A stretch of 51,969 nt of DNA, from assembly GCA_023450615.1 (NCBI GenBank), contig JAEXGT010000009.1, positions 1-51,969 on the forward strand, in the 5' to 3' direction. Shown here in pieces: positions 8,919 through 17,338 of the stretch. Source of the stretch: Pseudomonadota bacterium. Its GTDB lineage: Bacteria > Pseudomonadota > Alphaproteobacteria > Rhizobiales > Beijerinckiaceae. A program made the position numbers and the translations under genes. The notes under the pieces were generated by a model, which had not been told where the DNA came from, ran no database searches, and saw nothing but the letters and a program-made list of their open reading frames with translations. The stretch's first letter is position 1. Every line of letters begins with the position of its first letter.

Positions 8919-9908
8919 TTAACCGCGAAGGGCCTTCGCGCCGAGGATCGTCTCCACGAGAGTGAATGCGACGGGCTGAGAAACGTCGCGCATCTCGTGC
9001 ATGAGTTCACGGATGGCGGAGAGCGGGTACGAGAGGGCGGGGTGCAGGGTCAGGAAGATGCGGGCCGCTTCCTCGTTCCTCACCCCAAGCGCCTTCAATG
9101 CGAGCGCCAGAAGCGCATGGCGGCCGATTTGCAGGAGGCGCCACTCAGTCGCGTCGGGAAAGCCGAACGCTTCCGTCAGCAATCTCTCGAAACCTGCGAT
9201 GTCGCCATCGGCGGCAGCCCTGGAAAGAGACGATACATCCTGTTCATGCGCGCGGAAGAATGAAGGCTTCTCCTGCGCGGCATATTTCGCGATGCGCTCG
9301 CGAATGAGCGCGCGCTGCTCGCTGTCCGCCGCCAGGTAGAGGCAGGCGGCATGCCCCGGCGCGAGGTCGGCGCGCTGAAGCAATATGCGTGCGAGGGAGG
9401 GCCGCTCGACGGCGCGCCGGACCAGCACGTGAAATGCGGGCGCCGAGGGGGAGAGCGCCGGATTGGCTGCGAGAACGTTCTCGCTCGCATCCTCGCGCAG
9501 CACGAGAATCCGCTCGATGATCGCGGCATCCAAGTGGGCACACGAAGCAAGATGGATACGCCCCTCGCGCGTTGCGAGGTGGTGCTTGTCGGGTGCGGGA
9601 GCGAAATCCGCCTGCTTCGGCTGCGCGTCGCCACGCGATTCCGATGTGTGCCGTTGCAGGTAATTGAGGACTGAGAGCGGCGTATCCGGGCAACGCGCAA
9701 GGATGCCGGCGATGTCGAGAAGCGTGGCGTGATCCGCTTTGGGCAGGAAACCCAGCGCAAGCGCCTCGAAGGTCTCGATACTCTCGCGGTCGCGCGCGGG
9801 AGCGGCGACGAACATTTCCGCATTGACCTTCAGAAGAGCGGCGCAAGCATCCGCTCCGCTCAAATCGGACAGGTCCGACCAGAGACCCGGGTTCGCAGAG
9901 GGCGTCAT
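8919..9908 (-). CDS. DUF2336 domain protein
   Basis: A 329-residue, helix-repeat-rich soluble protein of DUF2336, a family common in Rhizobiales and Caulobacterales and of unknown function. Repeated Leu/Ala-rich helical pairs (for example LLDIAGILARCPDTPLSVLNYL and the later HLDAAIIERILVLRED) suggest a HEAT-like solenoid, which usually mediates protein contacts. The ATG at 9908 follows GGAAGAGAG. The frame could begin at a TTG at 9914, but the ribosome site favours 9908. Confidence 0.85.
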   Translation of the reverse strand: MTPSANPGLWSDLSDLSGADACAALLKVNAEMFVAAPARDRESIETFEALALGFLPKADHATLLDIAGILARCPDTPLSVLNYLQRHTSESRGDAQPKQADFAPAPDKHHLATREGRIHLASCAHLDAAIIERILVLREDASENVLAANPALSPSAPAFHVLVRRAVERPSLARILLQRADLAPGHAACLYLAADSEQRALIRERIAKYAAQEKPSFFRAHEQDVSSLSRAAADGDIAGFERLLTEAFGFPDATEWRLLQIGRHALLALALKALGVRNEEAARIFLTLHPALSYPLSAIRELMHEMRDVSQPVAFTLVETILGAKALRG

Positions 9909-10117
9909 ACTCAACTCTCTTCCAGCGGGAGGCCCGGCCGAACCTTAGGGGTCGTCCGGTTAGCGCATCTTTAAGCCCGCGCGGCAGCTACGTGATGCTC
10001 ACGTGCGAAATTGCACACATGATCGTGTATTTCCGGAACTGAAAGCGCAGCCGTGTTGTTGTTTCCGCACCAGGCCTTGCAAAATTGAAGCGGGATGCAC
10101 CCGCTGGAAACGGTCTG

Positions 10118-10125
10118 TTAACCAT
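10118..10125 (+). promoter_or_regulatory. TTAACCAT element, possible CtrA half-site
   Basis: TTAACCAT matches the half-site bound by the alphaproteobacterial cell-cycle regulator CtrA. It lies about 60 bases upstream of the 67-aa gene and within the 276-base region divergent from DUF2336. A single half-site can arise by chance. Confidence 0.3.
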
Positions 10126-10184
10126 AAGGCTTTTTGTGTGAGTCAGTTACAGAGGCAAATCGTGAGACACTAGAGGAGGACATA

Positions 10185-10388
10185 ATGCAGGACGCGTGGG
10201 CAAGATCGCCCGGTGTGGTGGTCGCTTTCCCGGATGCTGCGGACAGGCCGCACCGTCCGCACCTGAATGCCGGTGAGCCGCGAGGCGAAATCCTCCTCTT
10301 CACGGGTGTGCGCTATGAGCGGCCCGAGACGAACCCCGGTCCTTCACGTCCTTACGCGAGTAACCGTCCCGGTCGTCGCCGCTCGTAA
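10185..10388 (+). CDS. 67-aa protein of unknown function
   Basis: A small soluble protein beginning MQDAWARSPGVVVAFP, rich in Pro and Arg, ending in a basic tail (RPGRRRS). A near-perfect ribosome site AGAGGAGGA sits just before the ATG, and the codon usage matches neighbours, so I regard it as real. I recognise no domain. The middle includes GEILLFTGVRYER, a hydrophobic beta-like stretch followed by charged residues. It is isolated, between divergent DUF2336 and the convergent GNAT gene, with a possible CtrA half-site upstream. Function unknown. Confidence 0.7.
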   Translation: MQDAWARSPGVVVAFPDAADRPHRPHLNAGEPRGEILLFTGVRYERPETNPGPSRPYASNRPGRRRS

Positions 10389-10429
10389 TTTTCATTCGAG
10401 TTCGTTTTCATATCGAGACGCTTTTTGCG

Positions 10430-10933
10430 TCAGCTGAGTGCCTGCGCCAGATCGCGCACCATCAGCACCGCACCCGGTCCATATGAGAGGAGTTTTGCCT
10501 CAAGGCCGGGAATGTTCATTACGCGAAAACTCAGCCGCTCCCAGAACGCCTGAGAGTTGTTGACGGCGACCAGCGACAGATTTTCGAAGCCCGCGTCCTG
10601 CGCGTGGCGCGCCAGCCGCTCGCCTGCCTGCGCGGCATAGCCCTTGCCGCGCGCTTCCGGCAGCAAGGCCACGTCATGCACGTAATAGGTCGCGGCGTCG
10701 GGCGGAATTGCGCCGAGCAGCGTATTCAATGCGGGCGGCATGGCGAAGTGCCAGGGATGGGTGAGGGCATATCCGATGAGGCGGCCGTTCTCCTCGAGCA
10801 CGTGGCAGCCCTGCGGATAAAGACGCAGGCGCTCTTCGAAGACCTGCGCATCTTCCGGATGGTCGAGATGGATCGTATCGGCAAGGAGCTGGACCTGCGC
10901 GAGATCCTGCTCGGTCATGAAGCGCCAGGGCAT
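10430..10933 (-). CDS. GNAT family N-acetyltransferase
   Basis: A 167-residue GNAT fold protein. It probably transfers an acetyl group from acetyl-CoA to an amine of an unknown substrate in the cytoplasm. The acetyl-CoA pyrophosphate loop is the stretch VALLPEARGKGYAAQAGERL, matching the R/Q-x-x-G-x-G/A motif, followed by the NSQAFWERLSFRV helix-strand typical of motif B. It is the last gene of a minus-strand run PBP-DUF1214-DUF1254-GNAT, 7 bases after the DUF1254 stop, so it is probably cotranscribed. Substrate unknown. Confidence 0.9.
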   Translation of the reverse strand: MPWRFMTEQDLAQVQLLADTIHLDHPEDAQVFEERLRLYPQGCHVLEENGRLIGYALTHPWHFAMPPALNTLLGAIPPDAATYYVHDVALLPEARGKGYAAQAGERLARHAQDAGFENLSLVAVNNSQAFWERLSFRVMNIPGLEAKLLSYGPGAVLMVRDLAQALS

Positions 10934-10940
10934 ATTCGTC

Positions 10941-11510
10941 TCAGCTTTGTTCGGCTTGTTCGGTAATGCAGGAGACGGCCTTCGCAGCTTCCTCCGCCTG
11001 CGGACGCTGGCTGGCGGTGGGGGCAGCGACGCGCACGATCACGAAGCCTTGCTGCTCGGGGGCGACGATACGCACGTCCCGGGAAGGATCGTTCTCATCC
11101 TCGGCCGCTCGGGCCTCATCGAGCTGGCGCGCGGTCATGGCGACGATCTCGAGCTCACCGCGCACGGCGGCGCGGTCCGTCACTGCGAAAAACACGCCAC
11201 CCGACTCCTTGTGGAAGGAGAAGGTCAGGAGGTTCTGTCCGGTCTTGGCGGAAACCCGCATCGGCCCGTCGCGCAGATCGAAGGCGCAGGCTGCGACGGC
11301 CACCGCCGGATCGGGCAGGGGCATCCAGGTCTCGGCGCCTCCAGGCGCGCTGATGATCTGCGCGGTTTCGGCGGTGAGCGTCGCCTGAACCTTTGCGAAG
11401 GCATCCTGCTCGGCCAGATACGGAGTGGTGAGAATGGACACGATATGAACGCCGACCGCCAGGACGAGGCCGCAGAGGGTGGCGATCAGGAAGCGGCCGA
11501 AGCCTCTCAT
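10941..11510 (-). CDS. DUF1254 domain membrane-anchored protein
   Basis: A 189-residue protein with an N-terminal membrane helix or uncleaved signal (FGRFLIATLCGLVLAVGVHIV) and a DUF1254 fold. In Rhizobiales, short DUF1254 and DUF1214 proteins form a conserved pair of unknown role, probably periplasmic. The ATG at 11510 overlaps the stop of the upstream DUF1214 gene as ATGA, so translation is coupled. A GTG three codons earlier is less likely. Confidence 0.85.
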   Translation of the reverse strand: MRGFGRFLIATLCGLVLAVGVHIVSILTTPYLAEQDAFAKVQATLTAETAQIISAPGGAETWMPLPDPAVAVAACAFDLRDGPMRVSAKTGQNLLTFSFHKESGGVFFAVTDRAAVRGELEIVAMTARQLDEARAAEDENDPSRDVRIVAPEQQGFVIVRVAAPTASQRPQAEEAAKAVSCITEQAEQS

Positions 11511-12175
11511 GGTCCGCACTCCACGCGCTGGATCGTAGGAAAGACGGTCTCATCCAAGCCGGTGCCCGCCGCGCCGGGGGTATCGTAGAGCCTCAGCACG
11601 ATGCTGAAATTGCCCGAGGCCGGAAGCTGGAGCCAGTTTCCGTCCTGAAGGCTGCGGGAAAGGGAAATCGTGAACTGATCCTGCTGATCGCGCAGGATCT
11701 CGGCAGAGGTGAAGCCTGCTCGCCCCAGTTCGCTGCGAGCCAGGCCGCCATTCTGGTCATAGACGGAAAGGGTCCAGAGGCGTGCCGTCGGGGCGACGGA
11801 GCCGATCCGGTAGGTGCAGGCGGAATCGAGCGGCCTGCCTTCATTGTCCGTCACGGCTGTAAAGCCGAGCCCTTCGCCGATGGCCAGGGGAATCTGGCCG
11901 CGCTGCGCAAGAATGGCGCGCATGTAGGGATCGGCCTTCACCGAACCGAGAGTTGGCCATGCCTTCCATGGCCCGATGTTCAGGCTGCCCAGGGGAGGAT
12001 CGCCTTTCAGAATCCAATAGGTCGAGCCCAGCCCCAGCACCAAGGCGAGGAGGAGCGCATAGACGATCAGAAAGGCAGTAGGGACAATGCGATAGGTCAC
12101 GGGCTTCGATGCTGTCACAGGGGCGCGCATCGAAGCGGCCCCGGAGGCGTCCGTCAATATGGCTTCGGTCCTCAT
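11507..12175 (-). CDS. DUF1214 domain membrane-anchored protein
   Basis: A 222-residue protein. A roughly 28-residue cytoplasmic N-terminus precedes one transmembrane helix (VPTAFLIVYALLLALVLGLGS), then a DUF1214 beta-domain with the family signature RLWTLSVYDQNG and a terminal NFSIVLRLY. It starts 2 bases after the stop of the class A penicillin-binding protein and is coupled by ATGA to DUF1254, so all three are one transcriptional unit. The link to a peptidoglycan synthase suggests an envelope function, but that is inference. Confidence 0.87.
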   Translation of the reverse strand: MRTEAILTDASGAASMRAPVTASKPVTYRIVPTAFLIVYALLLALVLGLGSTYWILKGDPPLGSLNIGPWKAWPTLGSVKADPYMRAILAQRGQIPLAIGEGLGFTAVTDNEGRPLDSACTYRIGSVAPTARLWTLSVYDQNGGLARSELGRAGFTSAEILRDQQDQFTISLSRSLQDGNWLQLPASGNFSIVLRLYDTPGAAGTGLDETVFPTIQRVECGP

Positions 12176-12177
12176 CG

Positions 12178-14391
12178 TTACGGCATGGCCATCTGGCGAG
12201 AGGCTTCCACGGAACCCGTCACCCGCGGGACGGTGTTCTCCTTGACGCTGGATACGGTGCGCTCAGCCGACTGGAACAGGCTGCCGATATTTCCCAGAAC
12301 CTCGTAGGATTTCCGGGAAAGGGTACCGGCCAGGAAAGACTGCGAGGCCGCATTCTGAGCCTGCTCGGCCGCCGGGCGGCCCGATGTGGCCACGCGGGCA
12401 AAGGGACCGGAATCCACGCCTGGGATCGGCCTGATCTCCAGATTCTGGTGCGCGAAGTTCATCACCTCGTGCCAGGTCTGGGCCGGAAGGGTGCCGCCGG
12501 TCATGTTGTTCATGGGCTTGGAATCGTCGTTGCCGTACCAGACGGAGGCGACGAGATTGCCCGTAAAGCCTACGAACCATGCGTCCTTGTAGCCATTGGT
12601 GGTGCCGGACTTGCCCGCAACCGGAACGCCGTCGATCGCTGCCCGTCTGCCGGTGCCTTCGGTCACCACCTTGCCCAGCATGAAGTTCATGTCGGTGACG
12701 ACGCGAGGCTCAAGTACCTGCTTGGGCGGCGTATCGCGGTCGTGGCTGTAGATCACCTCGCCGGACGAGTTGCGCACCTCCCAGGCCGCATAGGGCGGCG
12801 CCTGCTTGCCGCCATTGGCGAAGACCGCGTAGGCGGAAGCCATGTCGATCACTGTCACTTCGGCTGCGCCGATGGGAAGAGGGGCCTCGTTCGCGAGCGG
12901 ATGGGTCAGGCCCATGCGCTTGGCCGTATCGATGATGATGGTGCGCCCGGCCTTGGCGTTGCCCTTGCCGATCTCAAGGGACATGCGAACCGGAATGGAG
13001 TTGATCGAACGCGCCAGGGCCGACGAGAGAGGCATCGCGCCGGAGAAGGAGCGGCCATAGTTCTGCGGGCACCAATTGCCGAGGCAGATCGGTGCATCCA
13101 CCACCCGCGAATTGGGAGTAAGCTTCGGGTTAGTGGTAAGCGCCGCGGCATAGACGAAGGGCTTGAAGGACGAGCCCGGCTGTCGCAGGCCATTGGTGGC
13201 GCGGTTGAACTGGCTCTGGCCGTAATCGCGACCGCCGACGATGGTGCGCACGGCCCCATCCACGTCCATCACCACGATGGCGCCCTGACCGGCCTTGTAC
13301 TGCCGCCCGTGCTGACGCAGCTGGCTTTCGAGCACTTCTTCCGTGTGGCGCTGAAGCGCGGTGTCGAGCGGTGTCTTGACGGTCAGGACCCGTTCATTGC
13401 CGAACTTCTTTTGGGCGGCCAGCGCCTGAACCTGCTGGAAGGCCCAGTCGAGGTAGAAATCGGGGGTGGTCTCGCGCTCGCGGTTTACCGGTGTAGCCGG
13501 GTTGCGGCGAGCGGTCTGGATCTGGCCTTCGGTAAGAAAGCCCGCCTCGACCATGTTGCGCAGCACTTCGTTCGCGCGGGCTCGGGCTGCGGGCAGGTTC
13601 ACGTGCGGGGCGTATTTCGTCGGGGCCTTGAACAGGCCCGCCAGCATGGCGGATTCAGCAAGCGTCAGTTCCTTCGCGGGCTTTCCGAAGTAGTAGTCCG
13701 CCGCCGCCACGATGCCGTGAGCGCCGCCGCCCATATAGGCCCGGTCGAGATAGAGCTTCAGGATCTCGTCCTTGGTCAGGTGAAATTCGAGCCAGATCGC
13801 CAGGAAGGCTTCCTTGATCTTGCGTTCGAGCGAGCGCTCGTTCGTCAGGAAGAGGTTCTTCGCCAGCTGCTGGGTGATGGAGGAGCCACCCTGCACCACG
13901 CCGCCGCCCTGCGCATTGACCATGAGCGCCCGGAGGGTGCCGATAGGATCGATACCCCAATGATCGTAGAAGCGCCGGTCTTCCGTCGCGAGCGCGGCCT
14001 TGATCATATAATCCGGGAAATCCTCAAGCTTGTAGGAATCGTCGAGGTGCAGGCCGCGGCGGCCGACCTCCTGCCCATAGCGGTCGAGGAAGGTGACGGC
14101 GAGGTCCTGGGTCTTGAGCCAGTCGTCCTCCGTCTCGCGGAAGGCAGGCAGAGCCAAGGCCAGCATCACGACGGCGCCGACGGCGCCCAGGGTCGTCGCC
14201 TCGCTGGTCAGGTCGAGAATGAAGCGCGTGGGGCCGCGAAAGCGCAGGCACTTCATCTTTTCCGAATAGGAATCGTAGGCCGAAGCCAGTCCCCGCCCGC
14301 TCTGGAACAGGAACGAATTCAGCCATGCGTCCAGCCAAAGCGCGGCACGCTTGATCCGTGTCGAGAGAGGGGGAGAGGATCGCTGGGGCAC
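12178..14391 (-). CDS. Class A penicillin-binding protein (PBP1-type)
   Basis: A 737-residue bifunctional peptidoglycan synthase. It polymerises lipid II and cross-links stem peptides in the periplasm, anchored by one helix (about 66-85) after a basic cytoplasmic region. The glycosyltransferase (GT51) domain has EDRRFYDHWG with catalytic Glu137 and QGGSSITQQLAKN (167-179). The transpeptidase domain has SxxK (Ser407 in PGSSFK), SxN (462-464) and KSGTT (594-598). All catalytic motifs are intact. The N-terminal cytoplasmic extension is longer than in E. coli PBP1a, as in rhizobial homologues. It heads an operon with DUF1214, DUF1254 and GNAT. Confidence 0.95.
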   Translation of the reverse strand: MPQRSSPPLSTRIKRAALWLDAWLNSFLFQSGRGLASAYDSYSEKMKCLRFRGPTRFILDLTSEATTLGAVGAVVMLALALPAFRETEDDWLKTQDLAVTFLDRYGQEVGRRGLHLDDSYKLEDFPDYMIKAALATEDRRFYDHWGIDPIGTLRALMVNAQGGGVVQGGSSITQQLAKNLFLTNERSLERKIKEAFLAIWLEFHLTKDEILKLYLDRAYMGGGAHGIVAAADYYFGKPAKELTLAESAMLAGLFKAPTKYAPHVNLPAARARANEVLRNMVEAGFLTEGQIQTARRNPATPVNRERETTPDFYLDWAFQQVQALAAQKKFGNERVLTVKTPLDTALQRHTEEVLESQLRQHGRQYKAGQGAIVVMDVDGAVRTIVGGRDYGQSQFNRATNGLRQPGSSFKPFVYAAALTTNPKLTPNSRVVDAPICLGNWCPQNYGRSFSGAMPLSSALARSINSIPVRMSLEIGKGNAKAGRTIIIDTAKRMGLTHPLANEAPLPIGAAEVTVIDMASAYAVFANGGKQAPPYAAWEVRNSSGEVIYSHDRDTPPKQVLEPRVVTDMNFMLGKVVTEGTGRRAAIDGVPVAGKSGTTNGYKDAWFVGFTGNLVASVWYGNDDSKPMNNMTGGTLPAQTWHEVMNFAHQNLEIRPIPGVDSGPFARVATSGRPAAEQAQNAASQSFLAGTLSRKSYEVLGNIGSLFQSAERTVSSVKENTVPRVTGSVEASRQMAMP

Positions 14392-14609
14392 TTTGGTCCT
14401 TCGGGGCAGGTCAGGAGGCCTGAGATGCCTTGCTTATGATCGTTAATTTCCCTAACGGCAACGTTTGCACGTTACGTGGTGCATTATCAACAACTCACAA
14501 ACAGGTTCTTCGGTTCAAATAGATCGACTATGTCCGGGGGGAAGATTTGGAGCTTGTGCGAGGCCGCACATTCCTTCAAACCGCCGCAAAGAAAGACCAC
14601 AGAGCCCGC

Positions 14610-15116
14610 ATGTCCAAGACCTTGTCCAAAGCCCGCCCCAAGCCGGAGGAGCAGCCCTTCTGGCGCGTGAAAACGCTCGAGGCCCTGAGCCTCGACGAGT
14701 GGGAGAGCCTGTGCGACGGCTGCGGACGCTGCTGTCTGGTCAAGCTTGAAGACGCGGACACGGCCGAGGTTCTCTACACGGATGTGGCCTGTACCCTCCT
14801 CGACGACGCCAGCTGCCGGTGCCGAGATTACCCGAACCGTCAGGCCAAGGTGTCCGATTGCGTGCGGCTGACCCCGGAGGCCGTGCGGGGCCTGTCCTGG
14901 CTTCCGAACACTTGCGCCTATCGCCTTGTGGCCGAGGGACGGGATCTGCCCTGGTGGCACCCCCTGGTGTCGGGCGATCCCGAGACGGTGCATGCCGCTG
15001 GAGTTTCGGTGCGTGATCGGGTCGCAGGACCGGAGGAGGAATTCTCCATTGCGGAGCTTCTGGAGCGCCTCACCGATTGGCCGATGGAGGATGCGCCCTC
15101 CGAGGAGCCGGCCTAA
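14610..15116 (+). CDS. YcgN/UPF0260 family cysteine-cluster protein
   Basis: A 168-residue YcgN (UPF0260) protein. The conserved Cys cluster is present: LCDGCGRCCLVKLED, then CTLLDDASCRCRDYPNRQAKVSDC, then LPNTCAYR. The cysteines resemble metal or Fe-S ligands of the CxxCxxCC family, but the biochemical role is not established. The ATG at 14610 gives the usual family length. A TTG at 14547 with a GGGGGGAAG site would add 21 residues and cannot be excluded. Its last bases overlap the convergent AI-2E permease gene, whose stop is embedded in the same palindromic TAAGCGCTTC stretch. Confidence 0.9.
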   Translation: MSKTLSKARPKPEEQPFWRVKTLEALSLDEWESLCDGCGRCCLVKLEDADTAEVLYTDVACTLLDDASCRCRDYPNRQAKVSDCVRLTPEAVRGLSWLPNTCAYRLVAEGRDLPWWHPLVSGDPETVHAAGVSVRDRVAGPEEEFSIAELLERLTDWPMEDAPSEEPA

Positions 15117-16216
15117 GCGCTTCCTTCCTCCTGGGCTTTCTTCTGCTCGGCCTTCTTTTGCGCCTCCTTTTCTCCAGGAACACTGGTCTCCTCTCCGAGC
15201 GCCTCGCGCACATAGAGCTTCTTGACCAGCACATAGGTGACGACGGCGAGCGGGAAGCCGAAGATGAGCCCCATCGTGCCGAACAGAATGCTTGCGACGA
15301 GGATCGCGAAGAGCGCGAGAGCGGGAGGAATGCTCACCATGCTTCTTGCTACGAGCGGAAAGATCACGTTGCCCTCGATCTGCTGGATCGCAAGAACCGC
15401 GAGCACCGTCCAGAGAGCCGTTTCGCCGCTGATGCTGAAGGCGAACAGAACTGCTGGGACCGCTCCCAGGATCGGCCCGAGGAACGGGATGAAATCCGCA
15501 AGGCCCGCGATCATGCCAAGCGCATAGGGCGACGGCAGGCCGATGAACCAGAAGGCGAGGGTGGAAAGCACGGCGACGCAGCCCATCGCGATCAACTGAG
15601 ACATAAGCCATAGCCGCAAGGCTTCCCCCGATGCATCGAGCGAGCTCTCGACGCGCTCATGCTGATGCTTCGGGAAGAGCTTGATGAAGCCTTTCTTGTA
15701 CAGGCTGGGCGAGGCCGCGATGTAGATGCCCGCGATTGCGACCAGCAGGAAATCGGTAAAGCCGCTGATAACCGCGCCGCCGATGCCCGCGATCCGCGTT
15801 GCGAGGCCGCCGCTCGACATGCTGTTCACGATCTTGTCGAGGTCGTCCGAGATTGGACCGAAACCGAGATTCTTGCTGAAATTGTCGAGGACGAAGGGAA
15901 GGCGCTCCACCACGTTGGAGAATTGCGCGCGCATCTGCGTGCCGAAGACGGCGATCAATCCCAAAAAGATCGTGAAGATGATGATGCTGGCGACCCACAG
16001 GCTCCAGCGCTCCGGCACGCGGGCGTAGCGGACCAGCAGGTCAGCGGACGCGCGCAGGATCAACGCGACCAGGATGGCCCCGAAGGCCAGCAAGAGAACA
16101 TCCGCGAGTTTCCATAGCAGGAGAGCGAGCAGGACCAACCCCATGACGATGAGGGTTTTTCGCACGAACTCCGCATCGTTCCTGATCCTGTGAAAGGGGT
16201 AGCCGCCTTCGCTCAT
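15113..16216 (-). CDS. AI-2E family transporter / PerM-type membrane protein
   Basis: A 367-residue polytopic inner-membrane protein with about seven or eight hydrophobic segments, starting with a pair at 25-65. The family-typical cytosolic/periplasmic stretch follows, then the C-terminal core with GLADFIPFLGPILGAVPAVL and the GTMGLIFGFPLAVV end. Members have been linked to autoinducer-2 export, sodium/proton antiport or permease functions, so the substrate is open. A Lys/Glu-rich tail (about 345-367) is unusually charged. Monocistronic. Confidence 0.92.
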   Translation of the reverse strand: MSEGGYPFHRIRNDAEFVRKTLIVMGLVLLALLLWKLADVLLLAFGAILVALILRASADLLVRYARVPERWSLWVASIIIFTIFLGLIAVFGTQMRAQFSNVVERLPFVLDNFSKNLGFGPISDDLDKIVNSMSSGGLATRIAGIGGAVISGFTDFLLVAIAGIYIAASPSLYKKGFIKLFPKHQHERVESSLDASGEALRLWLMSQLIAMGCVAVLSTLAFWFIGLPSPYALGMIAGLADFIPFLGPILGAVPAVLFAFSISGETALWTVLAVLAIQQIEGNVIFPLVARSMVSIPPALALFAILVASILFGTMGLIFGFPLAVVTYVLVKKLYVREALGEETSVPGEKEAQKKAEQKKAQEEGSA

Positions 16217-16411
16217 CGATCCGTCCTTGGCATGTCAGAGGGGACAATCGAAACGGCAAAGCTGGGTTCCCTCGGAAGTTCCAGCATATATCCCGAGGGT
16301 CGGTTCAGTTCCGGCTTGGCTGTAGTTATTCTGAATTAAGAGTTTTTTTGCTGCGGCTTAGGAACGTAAAATGGGGGGAGATGTTGATAAGGCAGAAGGA
16401 GGGTTCATGTA

Positions 16412-16492
16412 ATGGCCTCTCATGTTATCTGCTTTTTGCTTGGCGCCGTATTCCCTCTGGCGGCTGTTAGCTGGATGATTGCTCATTATTAG
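16412..16492 (+). CDS. 26-aa hydrophobic peptide gene
   Basis: An ATG at 16412 is preceded by AAGGAGGG, the best ribosome site in this region. It opens a 26-codon frame with one hydrophobic helix (about residues 5-24) flanked by MASH and AHY, so it could insert as a single-pass membrane peptide. A Rho-independent terminator on the same strand follows 66 bases after the stop, and both neighbours are on the other strand, so this appears to be an independent unit. No family recognised. It could instead be the coding-like part of a small RNA. Confidence 0.5.
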   Translation: MASHVICFLLGAVFPLAAVSWMIAHY

Positions 16493-16557
16493 AGTATATT
16501 TTGCGTGTTCTGAATATGAGTGCAGTGAATGTTCAGTACTCAAGTTGAGGTATCAAG

Positions 16558-16584
16558 AACCCGCCCAGCCGTGGCGGGTTTTTT
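16558..16584 (+). terminator. Rho-independent terminator of the small plus-strand unit
   Basis: The perfect inverted repeat AACCCGCC/GGCGGGTT (16558-16565 with 16573-16580) with a 7-base loop is followed by T to 16584. The T tract reads on the plus strand, where the only candidate gene upstream is the 26-aa peptide. Confidence 0.85.
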
Positions 16585-16604
16585 GACGGCGATGCTCCAG
16601 AAAA

Positions 16605-17189
16605 CTAGCGCGAGGCAATGGCCGCGCGTTTGATGAGTTCTTCGCGCAAGGCCACAGGCAATTCCAATCCGCTCAAGCGCCAAGAGGTGTTTCGCAGGCG
16701 CATGGTGATCCGGAACTGTTGATCTTTAGGGCTGTCGACCGGAACGGGAATCGTCACGCTGCGAAACCCTTGCGATTCCGAGAACAGGAAGGTGCGCCAC
16801 ATCTGCTTCAATGAGCTGAAATCGAAGCTCAACGGGGCAGCTTGGGTGCCCTGGCCGCTCTCTGCGTTCTCAGGCCACCCCTTGCTGAACAGATCGATCA
16901 AAGCCTGAGGAGAAACGAGTTCCTCGATGACTGGGTTGAGGACGGCGGCTCCTGCCTCTGTCGCGATGTCCAGCTCAGTTCCCTGAAGATCCTGATCTTT
17001 CAAATATTCGCCGAGGATCTGACGGGAGAGGGAGGATCTCAGGGCGTTGAAATTCACTCGCTCCGTGATCCCCGCTACGTCCTTGGCCTCGACCGCCTTG
17101 CTGAGATCGTAAAGGGCCACGAACGGCGAGACCATGAAGATCGCCCAGGCAAGGAAAAGAAAAAAGCTGATCCGTAATGTCCAGCGCAT
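16605..17189 (-). CDS. DUF2939 domain protein
   Basis: A 194-residue protein with an N-terminal membrane anchor or signal (LRISFFLFLAWAIFMVSPFVALYDL). DUF2939 follows, with the signature SPFVALYDLSKAVEAKDVAGI and the phospholipid-binding-like helix pair after it. Proteins of this family are exported or membrane bound and of unknown function. It stands alone on the minus strand, downstream of the TRAP binding-protein terminator. Confidence 0.85.
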   Translation of the reverse strand: MRWTLRISFFLFLAWAIFMVSPFVALYDLSKAVEAKDVAGITERVNFNALRSSLSRQILGEYLKDQDLQGTELDIATEAGAAVLNPVIEELVSPQALIDLFSKGWPENAESGQGTQAAPLSFDFSSLKQMWRTFLFSESQGFRSVTIPVPVDSPKDQQFRITMRLRNTSWRLSGLELPVALREELIKRAAIASR

Positions 17190-17290
17190 AAATTGAATCC
17201 ATCATCCGTTGCACAAACCGGCTGTCTTCGCGTGATCGACAGTTCGGAGCAGTTGGGGAAGTTTCCTATGTGGGAAGCGCTGGGCCATAA

Positions 17291-17318
17291 ATAAAGGCGG
17301 CCGATTGGCCGCCTTTTT
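17291..17318 (-). terminator. Bidirectional-type terminator after the TRAP binding protein
   Basis: The stem AAAGGCGGCC/GGCCGCCTTT (17293-17302 with 17307-17316) has a GATT loop. On the minus strand it ends in a T/A-rich tract, 20 bases after the stop of the TRAP gene. Confidence 0.85.
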
Positions 17319-17338
17319 CGAAGTCGCTGCTGGTCCGG

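Noticed and set aside
12109..14439. 776-codon plus-strand frame opposite the penicillin-binding protein
   Set aside because: Arises from high GC. The minus strand holds complete GT51 and transpeptidase motifs, while the plus frame shows no family.
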